Shown in pieces: positions 1-9,025 of a stretch of DNA of 44,621 nt (position 1 is its first letter; each line of letters starts with the position of its first letter). A program made the position numbers and the translations under genes. The stretch is from Propionibacterium sp. (GTDB lineage: Bacteria; Actinomycetota; Actinomycetes; Propionibacteriales; Propionibacteriaceae): assembly GCA_022837595.1 (NCBI GenBank), contig JALHFX010000010.1, positions 1-44,621 of the forward strand, read 5' to 3'. A model generated the notes under the pieces. The model saw only the letters and a program-made list of their open reading frames with translations, was not told the origin of the DNA and did no database searches.

Positions 1-129
1 GTCTTCGATCGACACGTTGGCCATCGTCGCCAGCCCCGCAATCATGATCGTTCCGACCGCCAGCCCGCCCATCACCTCCAGCAGCGTCACGCCTCGCTGG
101 TAGGTCCCAAAACTTGCCTTCCTTTGCAT
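1..129 (-). CDS. type IV prepilin-like protein, N-terminal fragment (gene runs off the left edge)
   Basis: Only the first 43 residues are in the window. They begin with a short basic leader (MQRKASFGTYQRG) followed by VTLLEVMGGLAVG and a hydrophobic stretch. This is the class III signal of type IV pilins: a Gly before the prepilin-peptidase cut and Glu at mature position 5. The mature protein would be methylated at its N-terminus and assembled into a pilus or pseudopilus at the inner membrane. The start ATG is preceded by an AGGGG-like ribosome site and lies 11 bases after the preceding gene, so it is probably the third gene of a minus-strand operon. On a mobile element a conjugation-associated type IV pilus is plausible, but the identity of the pilin is not known. 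Confidence 0.75.
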   Translation of the reverse strand, partial: MQRKASFGTYQRGVTLLEVMGGLAVGTIMIAGLATMANVSIED

Positions 130-140
130 GCCCCTGAGTC

Positions 141-1169
141 TCAGTTCAGCATCGATGAGTAGCGCTTCGTTTGCCGCAACACCTGGGCATCGCGATCGAA
201 TACGCCCGCCACCCGAGCGAGCGCGTTCCCGAAACCGTTCGACTCGTTCTGGTTGAACGTTACCTTCAGGTCGGCAACGGTCTCAGCGGAACTGGCCTGC
301 TTGATCCGAATGCTCAAGTCCGTATTGCCCGGTTCCACCAAGGACACATCGGTTCCGATCTCTGTCCGAACCTCATCGCCCGCGTAGGTGTATGCCAGTG
401 CGCGGGCGTAGCTTTCGACCTGGAGTGCCGCGCACTCCTCAATTCCCGAGTAGATGGGCGCCATGGCACCTACAGACGCAGTGACCTCCAGGAAGGGCAC
501 GGAGAAGTGCGCTTCGAGTAACGTCTTGAGCCGTAGCCCGAACAGTTCGGGGTTGAGCGCTTCCGTCGCCGGCGTCCCCACCTTACGGTAGCTGCAGCCG
601 ACTAGATGGCCGGCAAAGTGATCACCCGAAGGCATTTCCATGAAGGGCGACTCGCTACCGATCCGGAAAGCCTGGATGCGATGCTGCCGGGCGCCGGGGG
701 CCGCGACGCTGGAGTAGAAGATCTCGCGCGTTGCAGCGAACATCTCCGCAAATGCCAGCGAACGGATGCGCTGATGCGGGATGGCAAGGGTTAGGACCGT
801 TGCGCCCCCGTTGGTGTTGGAGGCCAGCCGATGCTCCTTCATGGCGCGGGTGATAGCTGGGATGATGCCTTCGAGGTTGAGTTGCTCCCGATGCAATTGG
901 CCCGTGGATGCGATCACGAAGGGGATCGTGAAGAACTCTACCTCGTACTGCCGGTTCCCCAGCGCAATCGTCTGGTACTCGATGGTCGAACGGATGGCCT
1001 GCTGAACGAGCATGGCCTGCGACGGGCGCACAGTGCGAAGCAGCGCGGTGACCTCGTCCTCGGTCTTCGCTTTGAACCGCTCGAGCACCCAGCTTTTGAT
1101 GCACTGCTCCCGAGCCATCGTTGCCATGACCATCTCCGATTGGTGGCCTACAGCTTCATTGATTTTCAT
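141..1169 (-). CDS. conserved hypothetical protein, 342 aa
   Basis: No family recognised. The protein is soluble, with no signal peptide or membrane helix, of mixed composition and without repeats. The ATG at 1169 has an AGGATCA ribosome site at good distance. It starts 9 bases after the stop of the upstream gene and ends 11 bases before the prepilin-like gene, so the three are likely cotranscribed. Association with pilus assembly is only a neighbourhood inference. Confidence 0.7.
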   Translation of the reverse strand: MKINEAVGHQSEMVMATMAREQCIKSWVLERFKAKTEDEVTALLRTVRPSQAMLVQQAIRSTIEYQTIALGNRQYEVEFFTIPFVIASTGQLHREQLNLEGIIPAITRAMKEHRLASNTNGGATVLTLAIPHQRIRSLAFAEMFAATREIFYSSVAAPGARQHRIQAFRIGSESPFMEMPSGDHFAGHLVGCSYRKVGTPATEALNPELFGLRLKTLLEAHFSVPFLEVTASVGAMAPIYSGIEECAALQVESYARALAYTYAGDEVRTEIGTDVSLVEPGNTDLSIRIKQASSAETVADLKVTFNQNESNGFGNALARVAGVFDRDAQVLRQTKRYSSMLN

Positions 1170-1178
1170 GGTTGATCC

Positions 1179-1685
1179 TCAGCCCAGGGATGCGTTCTTG
1201 TGACGGCCGCCGTCGATGACAGGGGCGGGAGGGGTCGGGGAGAGAAGGTGGCGGCGCATGCAGTTGCTCAAGGACACTGCGGAGAGCAGACCAGCCCGAA
1301 CTGAAAGCCACCTGATTCGATCGTGGTCGGCTTGCGGACACCGGGCGCGCAGATCGAACTCGGTCACCTCCGTCAGAAGGAGTGGCCGGCCGTCCCGGTA
1401 ACCGGTTGAGATCACCTCGGGGAAGAGGTCCATCGTCTTGGCCAGGATCATCAACGCTTCAAGGCCGTCCTCCCGTCGTACTTTCCCACGCACGTCATCG
1501 ACATGCAGGACACAGCGGCCGGCAGGGTCGACGACAGAAAGGCTCTCGTCGACCTGCTGCAGCAGAAAGCCGTCGAGACCAAGCTCCGCAAAGCCCTTGG
1601 CGAAAATCTCGGTGGTCGTGCGGACATCCAGGGCGCTAACCCAGACGATGTCCTCTCTGATGAAGTTCTGTTGGTGTGTTCGCAT
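1179..1685 (-). CDS. hypothetical protein, 168 aa
   Basis: First gene of the minus-strand operon that ends in the prepilin-like gene. No domain recognised; acidic N-terminal two thirds and a basic, Pro-rich C-terminal tail. I chose the ATG at 1685; a TTG at 1694 in frame is the alternative, and neither has a strong ribosome site. The divergent nuclease gene starts about 190 bases away, and the shared gap holds an operator-like inverted repeat at 1759-1788 that could control both directions. Confidence 0.6.
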   Translation of the reverse strand: MRTHQQNFIREDIVWVSALDVRTTTEIFAKGFAELGLDGFLLQQVDESLSVVDPAGRCVLHVDDVRGKVRREDGLEALMILAKTMDLFPEVISTGYRDGRPLLLTEVTEFDLRARCPQADHDRIRWLSVRAGLLSAVSLSNCMRRHLLSPTPPAPVIDGGRHKNASLG

Positions 1686-1758
1686 GCGATCCAAGCTACA
1701 GCCGATGTCGACTTCTGCAAGTAGGGAGGCTATCGCGATCGCGTGGGGGACAACCCCT

Positions 1759-1788
1759 CGTAAAACAGCCCGTTTGGGGCCTTTTGCG
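1759..1788. promoter_or_regulatory. operator-like inverted repeat, copy a
   Basis: CGTAAAACA, 12 bases, then CCTTTTGCG. It matches the dispersed consensus CGYAAAACA-N12-TGTTTTRCG found six times in the window. It sits between divergent genes; a possible promoter TTGAAG-N16-TACCGT lies about 29 bases downstream toward the nuclease gene. Confidence 0.6.
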
Positions 1789-1876
1789 GGCGGTCACGCC
1801 CAAGACGAATTGGGGGCTTGAAGAACAGCGCGCCTGGGATACCGTGGATTTGTCTGTAATCCAAAGGGTTCTAGTG

Positions 1877-2806
1877 ATGAGCACGTCAGTTTTTCTGGAC
1901 AAAGATCTCGAAGTCCCGGCCCCCCTGCTGCCCTATGGGGATGAGTTCAAGAAGTTGCTGAAGAACGTCAGCGATGGCGTCTCTCCGGGCAGCTTCACGG
2001 CCACGATGGACAACGGCACATACCATGCGCAAAAAGCCTTCATCTCCAGCACCGGGATGAAGGAGCTGATCCGCTCCCCGGCGCACTACTTCGAGTACCT
2101 AAACGGGGAGCGCGAGGAGAAGGCGCCCAACCTCGGAACGGCCATCCATGCCGCGGTGCTCGAACCGGCTGAGTACGCCAAGCACTACGTGACCTATGCG
2201 GGGTATCGGAAAGGCAAGGCTTGGGATGAGTTCAAGGCAGCCAATCCGGACAAGCAAATTCTGAACGAGACGGAATCGGCTGCAGTCGAGGGCGTCGTCA
2301 AGGCGGTGGCCCAGTTCGACGCCTATCCGCTGCGGGCCGCCCTCGACATCGGCGAGGTCGAGAAGTCGATCTTCTGGATCGACGAGGAGACCGGGGTCGG
2401 TTGCCGGATCAGGGCCGATTGCCTCACGCCGTTCGTGATCTTCGATGTGAAAAGCATCGATGATGCTCGCCCCGAGAAGGTCGCACGTCAGGTGGCGTCG
2501 ATGGAATATGACCTCCAGGCCTTCATGTACACCGAGGGGGTTCGGGCCTATACGGGTCAGACTCTTCCCTTCTACTTCGTCTTCATCGAAACCGGGCGCC
2601 CGCACGGCATCTGGATTCACCGCGCAGGCCAGAGCGTCATGCGCAACGGCGAGATCAAGTTCCGTCGTGGTGTGCGCGCCTTCAAGCGGCTGCAGGCCAC
2701 TGGCGACTGGCACGGGTATGCGAATCCGATCTCCGACCTCGAGCTGCCGCGCTACTCCCTTATCTCCCCCACGCCCGAGGACGGGATCGATCCCGTGACG
2801 GGCTGA
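1877..2806 (+). CDS. RecE-like PD-(D/E)XK exonuclease (exodeoxyribonuclease VIII / DUF3799 type)
   Basis: 309 aa. Visible hallmarks of the RecE/Cas4-like nuclease fold are SSTGMKELIRSP near residue 57, GTAIHAAVLEP (87-97), a conserved RIRAD (177-181), VIFDVKS with D190 and K192 as the metal-binding/catalytic pair, and QVASMEYDLQAFMY (Q214) for the motif IV glutamine. The family degrades dsDNA to give single strands for annealing or recombination. The start ATG at 1877 has AAAGGG upstream; the frame stays open further upstream but without a better start. It is followed after 20 bases by a UvrD-type helicase, suggesting a nuclease-helicase pair for DNA end processing on the element. Compared with E. 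coli RecE only the nuclease domain is present. Confidence 0.8.
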   Translation: MSTSVFLDKDLEVPAPLLPYGDEFKKLLKNVSDGVSPGSFTATMDNGTYHAQKAFISSTGMKELIRSPAHYFEYLNGEREEKAPNLGTAIHAAVLEPAEYAKHYVTYAGYRKGKAWDEFKAANPDKQILNETESAAVEGVVKAVAQFDAYPLRAALDIGEVEKSIFWIDEETGVGCRIRADCLTPFVIFDVKSIDDARPEKVARQVASMEYDLQAFMYTEGVRAYTGQTLPFYFVFIETGRPHGIWIHRAGQSVMRNGEIKFRRGVRAFKRLQATGDWHGYANPISDLELPRYSLISPTPEDGIDPVTG

Positions 2807-2826
2807 GAACCGAGTACAGGCGCGCA

Positions 2827-4854
2827 ATGTTCCGTCCTACCCGTGAGCAACTCGAAGTCATCGAGCACCGCACCGGTCACGCCCTGGTGCGTGCCGTTGC
2901 AGGCTCGGGAAAGAGCGCGACGCTCGTTGAGCGGATCGCACATCTTGTTGAGTCTGGAGCGAGGCTCGACAGGATCCTGGTGCTGATGTTCAACAAGAGC
3001 GCGGCCGATGACTTTCGATCCAGGCTTTCGCGGCGCCTTCCCGATGGGGCACCCGAGGTCTTCACGTTTCACAGCTTCGGCATGCGGCTGGCGCGAAAGC
3101 TCGCCTGTGACGGTGCACTGCCTCATGCAAGGCTGGTCAATTCCTCAGCCGAATCGCGCCAGTTTGCAAGGCAGGTGCTCAGCGAACACTTCGCCGAACA
3201 CGGTGATGAGCCCCAGGATCTCGGCAATGAAGCGCTCGATGAGTATCTGTCGGCCATCGACATGCTCAAAGGGGCGCTCTATACGGGCGGCCCTCTACCA
3301 GGCTGGGCCTCGGACGCCGCTCGCCTGCTGTCCTCCTTCAAGCTTTTCGAGGCTCGGCGCCGCGGAGCCGGACTGCGCTTTTTCGCTGATCTGATCTACG
3401 ACCCAATTCTCCAAGCCAGAGAGGATGAAGTGGTGCGTGCGTCGCTCGCAGACGACTACGAGCACGTGCTGGTCGACGAGTTCCAAGACATCAACGACGC
3501 CCAGATGGAGATGGTGCGGATGGTCGCCGGCGAGCGAGCTTCGGTCATGGTCGTGGGCGACGACGACCAGACAATTTACGGCTGGCGAGGCGCGAGGCCG
3601 GAATTCATGCTCTCACTCTTCGAGAAGCAGTTCCCGGGAGTGAAGAGCTACAACCTAACGGGCACCTTCCGGTACGGACACGCATTGTCGCTGTTGGCGA
3701 ACTCGTGCATCGCAAACAACACCATGCGGGCGGAGAAGCTCTGCGTTTCGCGCACGGCGCAATCGACCCGGATCAGGGTCCGGCTGCACACCCATGGGCC
3801 CGCCGATCTGGCCGTCGAGGAGATCCGCGCTTGGATTGACGAGGGGCGTCAGCTCAACGAGATCGCCATCCTTGTGAGGGAGTACGCAAACGCGGTTGGC
3901 GTCGAGATTGCCATGCACCGGCAGGGCATCCCTGCACGCATCGTCGGCGCTGCTTCGTTTGCTGAACAGCCCGAAGTGCTCGTGCTACGTGGCTATATGA
4001 GCCTGGCAGGGGGCAACACGGCGGTTTGGGATCCGTCCAGCGCGCAGGCAATCATCACAGCCATGCTCAATACGCCGACCCTGTACCTGAAACGCGCCGA
4101 ACTATCGCGATTGATGGCTCCCGGGGCACCGATGTCACACACCTTGCGTCAGGTGAGCGCCGGCGGGAAATCGTGGCTCGCACAGATCAGGGGCAGGACT
4201 GCAGATGCTATGGAGTGGGCAAGCCGGCAACGTGCCGATTCGCCGGCAGCGCCGTTCCTGCTCGAGATCATCCGCCGACTCTCGCTCTTCGATCACATTC
4301 ACCGGACGGGAGTGCGAAAAGATCGCATCGATGAGCGGTGCCGCATGATCCGCCAGGTCATCGAGCTTGCACGCGAGCACCAGCACACTGTTGCTTCGCT
4401 TCGGGAGTTGATGCGAGAGATCGTCGCCGGACAGGAAGACCCGGCTGACGGCGTGCTCATCACCAGCGTGCATCGGTCCAAAGGGCTCGAATGGCCATGC
4501 GTTCTCCTGCCCGATCTGGCCGAGGGCCAGTTTCCCGCCCAAGGGTCGCCGATTGAAGACGAACGTCGCCTCTACTACGTTGCCACGACGCGCGCCCGTG
4601 AGCGACTGATCCTGATCGCCCCGCTTGATCGCGCACTGGTCGAACACAGCAAGCTCGGCCGTACCGGGTCACCTGCACCCGGCGGCATCAAGGCCTCCCG
4701 GTTCCTGTTCGAGTCGAACCTGATGGTGGCCTCCCAGGTCGCTGAAGATATCGACCGTGGAGTCATCGATCAGGCCCGAACAGGGCTTGCCGCCGATCCC
4801 GATGGGCTGGCCCTCGTGGATCGTTACCTTTGCGCTCTCGGACAAAACGGGTGA
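2827..4854 (+). CDS. UvrD/Rep/AddA-type superfamily 1 DNA helicase
   Basis: 675 aa. SF1A motifs appear in order: Q-motif region TREQLEVI at the N-terminus, Walker A AVAGSGKSA (24-32), motif II VLVDEFQDIN (about 216-225), motif III VVGDDDQTIYGWRGA (about 240-254), then SVHRSKGLEWPCVLLPD (about 543-559) and RRLYYVATTRARERL (about 580-594). These are ATP-driven 3'-5' DNA translocases. No nuclease domain is visible at the C-terminus, so the RecE-like gene 20 bases upstream may supply it. The stop codon lies inside inverted repeat copy b. There is no strong ribosome site, which fits translational coupling to the nuclease gene. Confidence 0.88.
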   Translation: MFRPTREQLEVIEHRTGHALVRAVAGSGKSATLVERIAHLVESGARLDRILVLMFNKSAADDFRSRLSRRLPDGAPEVFTFHSFGMRLARKLACDGALPHARLVNSSAESRQFARQVLSEHFAEHGDEPQDLGNEALDEYLSAIDMLKGALYTGGPLPGWASDAARLLSSFKLFEARRRGAGLRFFADLIYDPILQAREDEVVRASLADDYEHVLVDEFQDINDAQMEMVRMVAGERASVMVVGDDDQTIYGWRGARPEFMLSLFEKQFPGVKSYNLTGTFRYGHALSLLANSCIANNTMRAEKLCVSRTAQSTRIRVRLHTHGPADLAVEEIRAWIDEGRQLNEIAILVREYANAVGVEIAMHRQGIPARIVGAASFAEQPEVLVLRGYMSLAGGNTAVWDPSSAQAIITAMLNTPTLYLKRAELSRLMAPGAPMSHTLRQVSAGGKSWLAQIRGRTADAMEWASRQRADSPAAPFLLEIIRRLSLFDHIHRTGVRKDRIDERCRMIRQVIELAREHQHTVASLRELMREIVAGQEDPADGVLITSVHRSKGLEWPCVLLPDLAEGQFPAQGSPIEDERRLYYVATTRARERLILIAPLDRALVEHSKLGRTGSPAPGGIKASRFLFESNLMVASQVAEDIDRGVIDQARTGLAADPDGLALVDRYLCALGQNG

Positions 4855-4870
4855 AAGGGGGTGTTTTGCA
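4841..4870. promoter_or_regulatory. operator-like inverted repeat, copy b
   Basis: GACAAAACG, 12 bases, then TGTTTTGCA, overlapping the helicase stop codon and lying upstream of the secreted-protein gene at 4940. A weak promoter TTGGCG-N17-TATTGC follows it. Confidence 0.55.
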
Positions 4871-4939
4871 AGGCAATACGTCCTGCAGGCTTGGCGCACT
4901 ATGGATCGTCTGTTATTGCGCCTTGAGGAGATGCCTCGG

Positions 4940-5677
4940 ATGAGAATCAAACTACCCGCCCTGCTTGTCATGCTGGCCACCCTTGGAGCTCCGTCCATGG
5001 GGCACGCTTGGCAGGTGCCAGAGGAGTGCACGACCATCCTCACCACCTCTGCCAACCGTGGAATGATAGAGGGATACTACCTTCGAGGTCACCGCGAGTA
5101 CCATGGGGAGTACGGTTGCTCGGACCCCTATGAGGTAGTGCAGATCATCATCAATACCCAAAATGGGGACCAAGGTCGGGCGGGTTCGATGTATGTGGCC
5201 GCCGGTGATGGCGAAGGTAGCGCCATGGTCCTGCAAGAAGATGGCGAGTGGGTCGATTACCAAGGAGGGCTTCACGCACCAACAGCACGGTTCGAATCCC
5301 TTCCAGATTCCCATGTGATAACGGTCTTCGACTCGCGCGGAGACTTCGACCCAACGGACTACCGCGCCCACTTCTTCCGTACATACACGCGACCGCCCGG
5401 CCCAGCCCTGGTATGTGACCTGGTGCGATCGTACGGTGGCCATACCGCTTATTTCGGGGCCGGCTACGGCGCCATCCAGGATGATCAGCAAGGTGCCATT
5501 GATCGGCTGATCGCCAACCCCCACGCAAATATCGACCTCGACCATATGCGCGGCGCCTTTGCCTATTCGGATGGTATCCAGGCAAAAAAGTATGGAACAG
5601 TGCTCGAGTTCAAGTGCGGCTGCAGCACAATCCCTGTCGGTGCTGACGGACATTACTGCGACAGCGGTGGTGGTTAA
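4940..5677 (+). CDS. secreted hypothetical protein, 245 aa
   Basis: Begins with a classical Sec signal peptide (MRIKLPALLVMLATLGAPSM, cut probable after GHA near residue 24), so the product is periplasmic or exported. The mature part holds several Cys (ECTT, YGCSDP, LVCDLV, KCGCS, YCDSGGG) that could form disulfides. No family recognised. The start at 4940 is preceded by GAGGAG at 9 bases; an in-frame ATG at 4931 touches that site directly and is less likely. It has its own operator-like repeat upstream and a terminator downstream, so it is probably a single-gene unit. Confidence 0.7.
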   Translation: MRIKLPALLVMLATLGAPSMGHAWQVPEECTTILTTSANRGMIEGYYLRGHREYHGEYGCSDPYEVVQIIINTQNGDQGRAGSMYVAAGDGEGSAMVLQEDGEWVDYQGGLHAPTARFESLPDSHVITVFDSRGDFDPTDYRAHFFRTYTRPPGPALVCDLVRSYGGHTAYFGAGYGAIQDDQQGAIDRLIANPHANIDLDHMRGAFAYSDGIQAKKYGTVLEFKCGCSTIPVGADGHYCDSGGG

Positions 5678-5697
5678 CTGCGGTCGTAAACGAGAAC

Positions 5698-5735
5698 AGC
5701 CCCACTCGCCATAGGTTGGCAAGTGGGGCTTTCTC
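5698..5735. terminator. bidirectional rho-independent terminator
   Basis: Stem AGCCCCACT/AGTGGGGCT with inner GCCA/TGGC, followed by a T-rich run on the plus strand. It separates the convergent secreted-protein gene and the end of the PRTRC operon. Confidence 0.85.
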
Positions 5736-5745
5736 TTTCTTGGGA

Positions 5746-6549
5746 CTACGCTGTGACTACTTCCTCGACAACGTAGCCGAACCGCTTCCACGTCTGCGGG
5801 TCGATCGCCAGCGGCGAAACCCGATCGGTGGCCAGATTCACAAAGGCGCCATGACTCTCGATCCTGCTGTATCGAAACAGCTTGAACAGCAGGTTGAGGG
5901 CATGTAACGCCATCGCCCTGTTGATGAAAAGCCCCTGCTTCTCGAGCGCTTCAGCCAGCGAACAACTCGGCTGATCGTCACTCGCATCGAGCCCCTCCTC
6001 GACCGTTTCCGGAAACAGGTCTGCGACGGTGGGAAGTCGCAACCGGCTTTGTCCGTTCCGGGTAAGCACCTTCGCCCCTTTGCCCAACTCCCCGAGCACG
6101 ATCTGACCGTCGTTCTGACGGTTCCCCATGTCCAGGTAGTAGGTGCCGGCGGCAAATCCCTCGGTGATCGCTTTTCTCGCCTTACGGTTATCGACGCAGC
6201 CGATGACCATATCCGTCCGATGCGGAGCACCGGAGCGATCGACCTCACCAAGACGACCGACCTCGGCCGTCCAGTAAAGGCCGAAGGCCTGGTTGAGACG
6301 GTTCACGAGGACTTCAGCCTTGGGCTGGCCGATATCGGACCAGACGAATGCTTGGCGCCCAACGTTCGACTCGGACACCGTGTCGTCGTCGATCACATGG
6401 ACCTTCAGCCCGCCCGGATGCCCGAGGGCAACCATGGCGGTATGCAGTTGCACCAGACCGTTGATCACGTGGCTGCCGGTGCCGCCGGCACCGACCACCG
6501 TGATCTCGACTGGCCCTTGAAGCAGGCGGTGATGAATCAAGTGCTCCAT
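5746..6549 (-). CDS. PRTRC system ThiF family protein (E1-like adenylating enzyme)
   Basis: 267 aa. E1/ThiF features: Rossmann nucleotide loop VVGAGGTGSH (18-27), DDDTVSESNVGRQ (54-66) with the conserved Asn and Arg, VIGCVDNRKARK (115-125) with D120, and a candidate catalytic Cys196 in PSCSLAEAL followed by QGLFINRAMA. Family members adenylate the C-terminal Gly of a ubiquitin-like or sulfur-carrier protein; protein C of this cassette, which ends in Gly, is the obvious partner. It starts 1 base after protein A stops and is the last gene of the cassette, before a terminator. The name rests on the gene order and the family; the substrate is inferred. Confidence 0.92.
   Translation of the reverse strand: MEHLIHHRLLQGPVEITVVGAGGTGSHVINGLVQLHTAMVALGHPGGLKVHVIDDDTVSESNVGRQAFVWSDIGQPKAEVLVNRLNQAFGLYWTAEVGRLGEVDRSGAPHRTDMVIGCVDNRKARKAITEGFAAGTYYLDMGNRQNDGQIVLGELGKGAKVLTRNGQSRLRLPTVADLFPETVEEGLDASDDQPSCSLAEALEKQGLFINRAMALHALNLLFKLFRYSRIESHGAFVNLATDRVSPLAIDPQTWKRFGYVVEEVVTA
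6005..6016. repeat. GTTTCCGGAAAC palindrome, copy 1 (inside the thiF-like gene)
   Basis: Exact 12-base palindrome also present at 16474, 32119 and 42229. This is the only copy inside a coding sequence. Confidence 0.5.
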
Positions 6550-6550
6550 T

Positions 6551-7216
6551 TCATCGCCCCGTATCGCTGGATTGCTTGCTCATGTTGCTCTCCTTGAATG
6601 TGATTGCGCCATCGGCGGATGACTCCACCTCGAGCGCGATGTACTTTCCCAGCAAGCACAGTCGCATGACCGTGCTCATCCTCTCCTGATGGCAGTGACC
6701 GAGGACGACCGAGACCTTGACCTCGCCCCTGTCGTCCGCGTCGTCTGTTGAGGAGAAGAACGCCTTGCCGGTGCCGTGTGAGTGCAGGTCGACCACCAGA
6801 TGCTCACCCTCATCGAGCCGCGGACGGTCGAAGTGGATGGCGGCCTCGGATGCTGACCGGACCCCAACGGGCTTGAACGAGAACTCGCCGGTAAGCTCGT
6901 TCCAGGTGATCCAGGCCGCCGCCTCCTTGGGAGCGCTGGCCCGGGCCATCTGAGCGAAGGCCTTGAAGAGTTCGACCGGGACGGCCGGCATCAACCATTC
7001 GATCGTCCCAGTCACCTGCCCGTATGGCTTGGCCACGGCGCCCGGCGAAAGATTCCGGGTTCGTGCGTACAGCCACGAACGACGGACCTCCAACCACTCA
7101 CCGTTGCCTGCGCTCAGGAACCGATGGCCCAGCTTGCCGAGCGGCTCGAATGCCCCGTAGAGGGGCACCATCACCGTCGGCGTGACCTGTTGAAGAATGG
7201 CGTCACGCGGGTCCAT
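6551..7216 (-). CDS. PRTRC system protein A (JAB/JAMM metalloprotease)
   Basis: 221 aa. The C-terminal half carries a complete JAMM signature: Glu98 (APKEAAAW), then H145-S-H147, seven residues, S155, two residues, D158 (HSHGTGKAFFSSTD). In this family the two His and the Asp bind zinc, and the enzyme cuts isopeptide or peptide bonds after ubiquitin-like tails. The N-terminal 90 residues are specific to PRTRC A. It starts within the stop of protein B (ATGA overlap at 7216) and ends 1 base before the ThiF gene, so translation of B, A and ThiF is coupled. It is the likely deconjugase or processing protease for protein C. Confidence 0.92.
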   Translation of the reverse strand: MDPRDAILQQVTPTVMVPLYGAFEPLGKLGHRFLSAGNGEWLEVRRSWLYARTRNLSPGAVAKPYGQVTGTIEWLMPAVPVELFKAFAQMARASAPKEAAAWITWNELTGEFSFKPVGVRSASEAAIHFDRPRLDEGEHLVVDLHSHGTGKAFFSSTDDADDRGEVKVSVVLGHCHQERMSTVMRLCLLGKYIALEVESSADGAITFKESNMSKQSSDTGR

Positions 7217-7935
7217 CAGCGTGCCCTCCCGATGCTCTCCAGGAGATTGCTGACCGTCCAGTTCGTCTCCACGAGCGTCTCGGTGGGGAACGACTTGAAC
7301 TTGCCCTTGAGCATGGCCTTCCAGAACTTCACCGGCCCGCCGCGATACTTCACCAGCTTGTTGGCCTCATGAATGTTCGGGTGGCTGAACCTGGACAGGA
7401 AGAACGCGTCCTCCCAAGCCTTCGGCTCTTGTGCCTTGGCGCCTTCGGGGATTCTGGCCGATCCGGTGCAGATCCTGCCGCCCTCCCAGACATTGAAGTA
7501 CGGCACCTGGTAGAGCTTGGTCCCCGGGCGAGGACGGCCCTTGCCTCCTACTGCAAAGACCTGCCAACCCAGTGCGCTCACCGCGAAGACAAGCCCCGGA
7601 TGGGGCACTTCCGCGCTTTCGTCGTCAAACCCCGAACCGTCAAACCATACGCGACGAGTCTGGGGTTTCATCCACCACACGAGCCAACCTGGTCCTTGTG
7701 ACAGAACATTGGGCTCGAAGAACACGGGCCGAACCTTGCGGGACGGATCGAGTTGATCGAAGAGCTCGCGCAGGCCCGACATCGTCGCCGGCGTCCCCGC
7801 ACCGATCCGGAGTGAGCCATCGTGCTGCTCGGCGACCTCATGGACCGACACGTAGGACGGGCGATGTTGCCCATAGAGCAACACCGCATGCTGAGCGCGA
7901 TACGGCTGCTCACTCAGATTCATTGCTACTGACAT
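7216..7935 (-). CDS. PRTRC system protein B (E2-like)
   Basis: 239 aa. PRTRC B proteins have been assigned to the prokaryotic E2/UBC-like superfamily. In line with this, the segment LYQVPYFNVWEGGRICTGSA carries a Cys (C156) where E2 folds hold the catalytic thiol after a P-x-x-P/PxFN-type strand. It overlaps the end of protein F by 26 bases and has GGAG 6 bases before its ATG (in-frame ATG at 7923 is an alternative). It would accept protein C from the ThiF-like E1. The biochemical role is inference; the family and order are clear. Confidence 0.88.
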   Translation of the reverse strand: MSVAMNLSEQPYRAQHAVLLYGQHRPSYVSVHEVAEQHDGSLRIGAGTPATMSGLRELFDQLDPSRKVRPVFFEPNVLSQGPGWLVWWMKPQTRRVWFDGSGFDDESAEVPHPGLVFAVSALGWQVFAVGGKGRPRPGTKLYQVPYFNVWEGGRICTGSARIPEGAKAQEPKAWEDAFFLSRFSHPNIHEANKLVKYRGGPVKFWKAMLKGKFKSFPTETLVETNWTVSNLLESIGRAR

Positions 7936-9025
7936 CTTGATCTCCGGTAGTGACGCAAGAGAGCAGCCCCAGAAGCTGGTCGAGCGTCTTGTAGAGTTTC
8001 AGGCCCTGCATGTAGCCCGTGAGCCACTGTGCAAAGCCTTCCTGGGTCGCCTCGACCTCCCACACGCTGCAAAGCGTCGTGTAGCAGTCGGCACCCTGAT
8101 TGGCGAAGTTGATGTAGTCGTCGAGCACCTGCTGTGTTGGATCGTCGTCATCCCAACGAATCCAGACCCCGCGGTACACGGTTTCCCGATCGGTCAGCTC
8201 CGCCGACGTGAATTGCGTTTTCTCGTTGAGCAGGCACTGCACCTCAAGCACCTTCTCGACGATATCGGCCACACCAGCTTCTTCTTCCTCGAGGCATTGC
8301 AGGAGCGCGAACGGGTCAAGCGGCTGCGCCCGATCAATGACCCACGATTCCTCGTAGTAGCTGTCGTACTCGCCTGGCCCAAACCCCGCTTCTTCCGGGT
8401 CCGAACCGTACATCTCGAGTTCTTCAAGCCACTCTTCCTGGGTGTTCGCCCCCGACCAATGCGTGTAGGAGGCAGTCTCCCGCACGAACCGTGGCGACCA
8501 GCAACCGGTCGTCTTGGCGCCGGCCGTCTCGAGCGTGTCGAGGACGGTCTGGCCAAGCCCGGGCATCAACGCTTCGAGCTGCTTGAGCTTTTCGCCCACG
8601 CTGACCGGTGCATTGCCGTTACCCAGGTCGATCCCGATCCAATACTGCTTTGGATCGTCGTCGTCATTGCTCGTGTAGCACTCAAGCCCTTCGAGCGTGG
8701 TCGAGACGACCAGCCCGATCTCGTCGACGTGATCGAGTTCGCCCAGAATGTCGCGGTGAACCCGCTCCAACCCGGTTTTGACGAGCTTGTCGATCTCGAT
8801 CCCCTGGTCCGTTTCGGACACAAACCCTGCGTCGTACAAGGCCAGCGCGAAGCTGGCCAGCGCGGCGCCATTGAGTGTGTTCGCGACGAACCTTGCGGGA
8901 GCATCGATACGTCGTGGGATCCTCAGAGGATCACGTGGACGGCGGACGGCGGCGGATGAAGCCGCCCCGCTGCGTGTGTGCTCCGTTTGGACTTCTCGAT
9001 GAGCGCGTAGATTGCGGTGGCGCAT
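7910..9025 (-). CDS. PRTRC system protein F
   Basis: 371 aa, strongly acidic. Assigned from position between C and B and from its typical body (FALALYDAGFVSETDQGIEI..., long Asp/Glu-rich middle). No enzymatic motif seen. The ATG at 9025 has GAGGAG at 8 bases and is the only good start; the first 45 residues are basic and low in order, and overlap the end of a 69-codon ORF in another frame. The end overlaps the start of protein B by 26 bases. The molecular function of PRTRC F is unknown. Confidence 0.82.
   Translation of the reverse strand: MRHRNLRAHREVQTEHTRSGAASSAAVRRPRDPLRIPRRIDAPARFVANTLNGAALASFALALYDAGFVSETDQGIEIDKLVKTGLERVHRDILGELDHVDEIGLVVSTTLEGLECYTSNDDDDPKQYWIGIDLGNGNAPVSVGEKLKQLEALMPGLGQTVLDTLETAGAKTTGCWSPRFVRETASYTHWSGANTQEEWLEELEMYGSDPEEAGFGPGEYDSYYEESWVIDRAQPLDPFALLQCLEEEEAGVADIVEKVLEVQCLLNEKTQFTSAELTDRETVYRGVWIRWDDDDPTQQVLDDYINFANQGADCYTTLCSVWEVEATQEGFAQWLTGYMQGLKLYKTLDQLLGLLSCVTTGDQDVSSNESE

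Noticed and set aside
2099..2827. 242-codon minus-strand open frame opposite the RecE-like gene
   Set aside because: No family motif; the plus frame carries the full nuclease motif set.
5289..5300. GGTTCGAATCCC, a perfect tRNA T-arm-like string
   Set aside because: It lies inside the secreted-protein gene, and no acceptor stem, D-arm or anticodon arm can be drawn around it.
7937..8959. 340-codon plus-strand open frame
   Set aside because: Shadow of PRTRC F; His/Arg/Leu-rich composition and no ribosome site.
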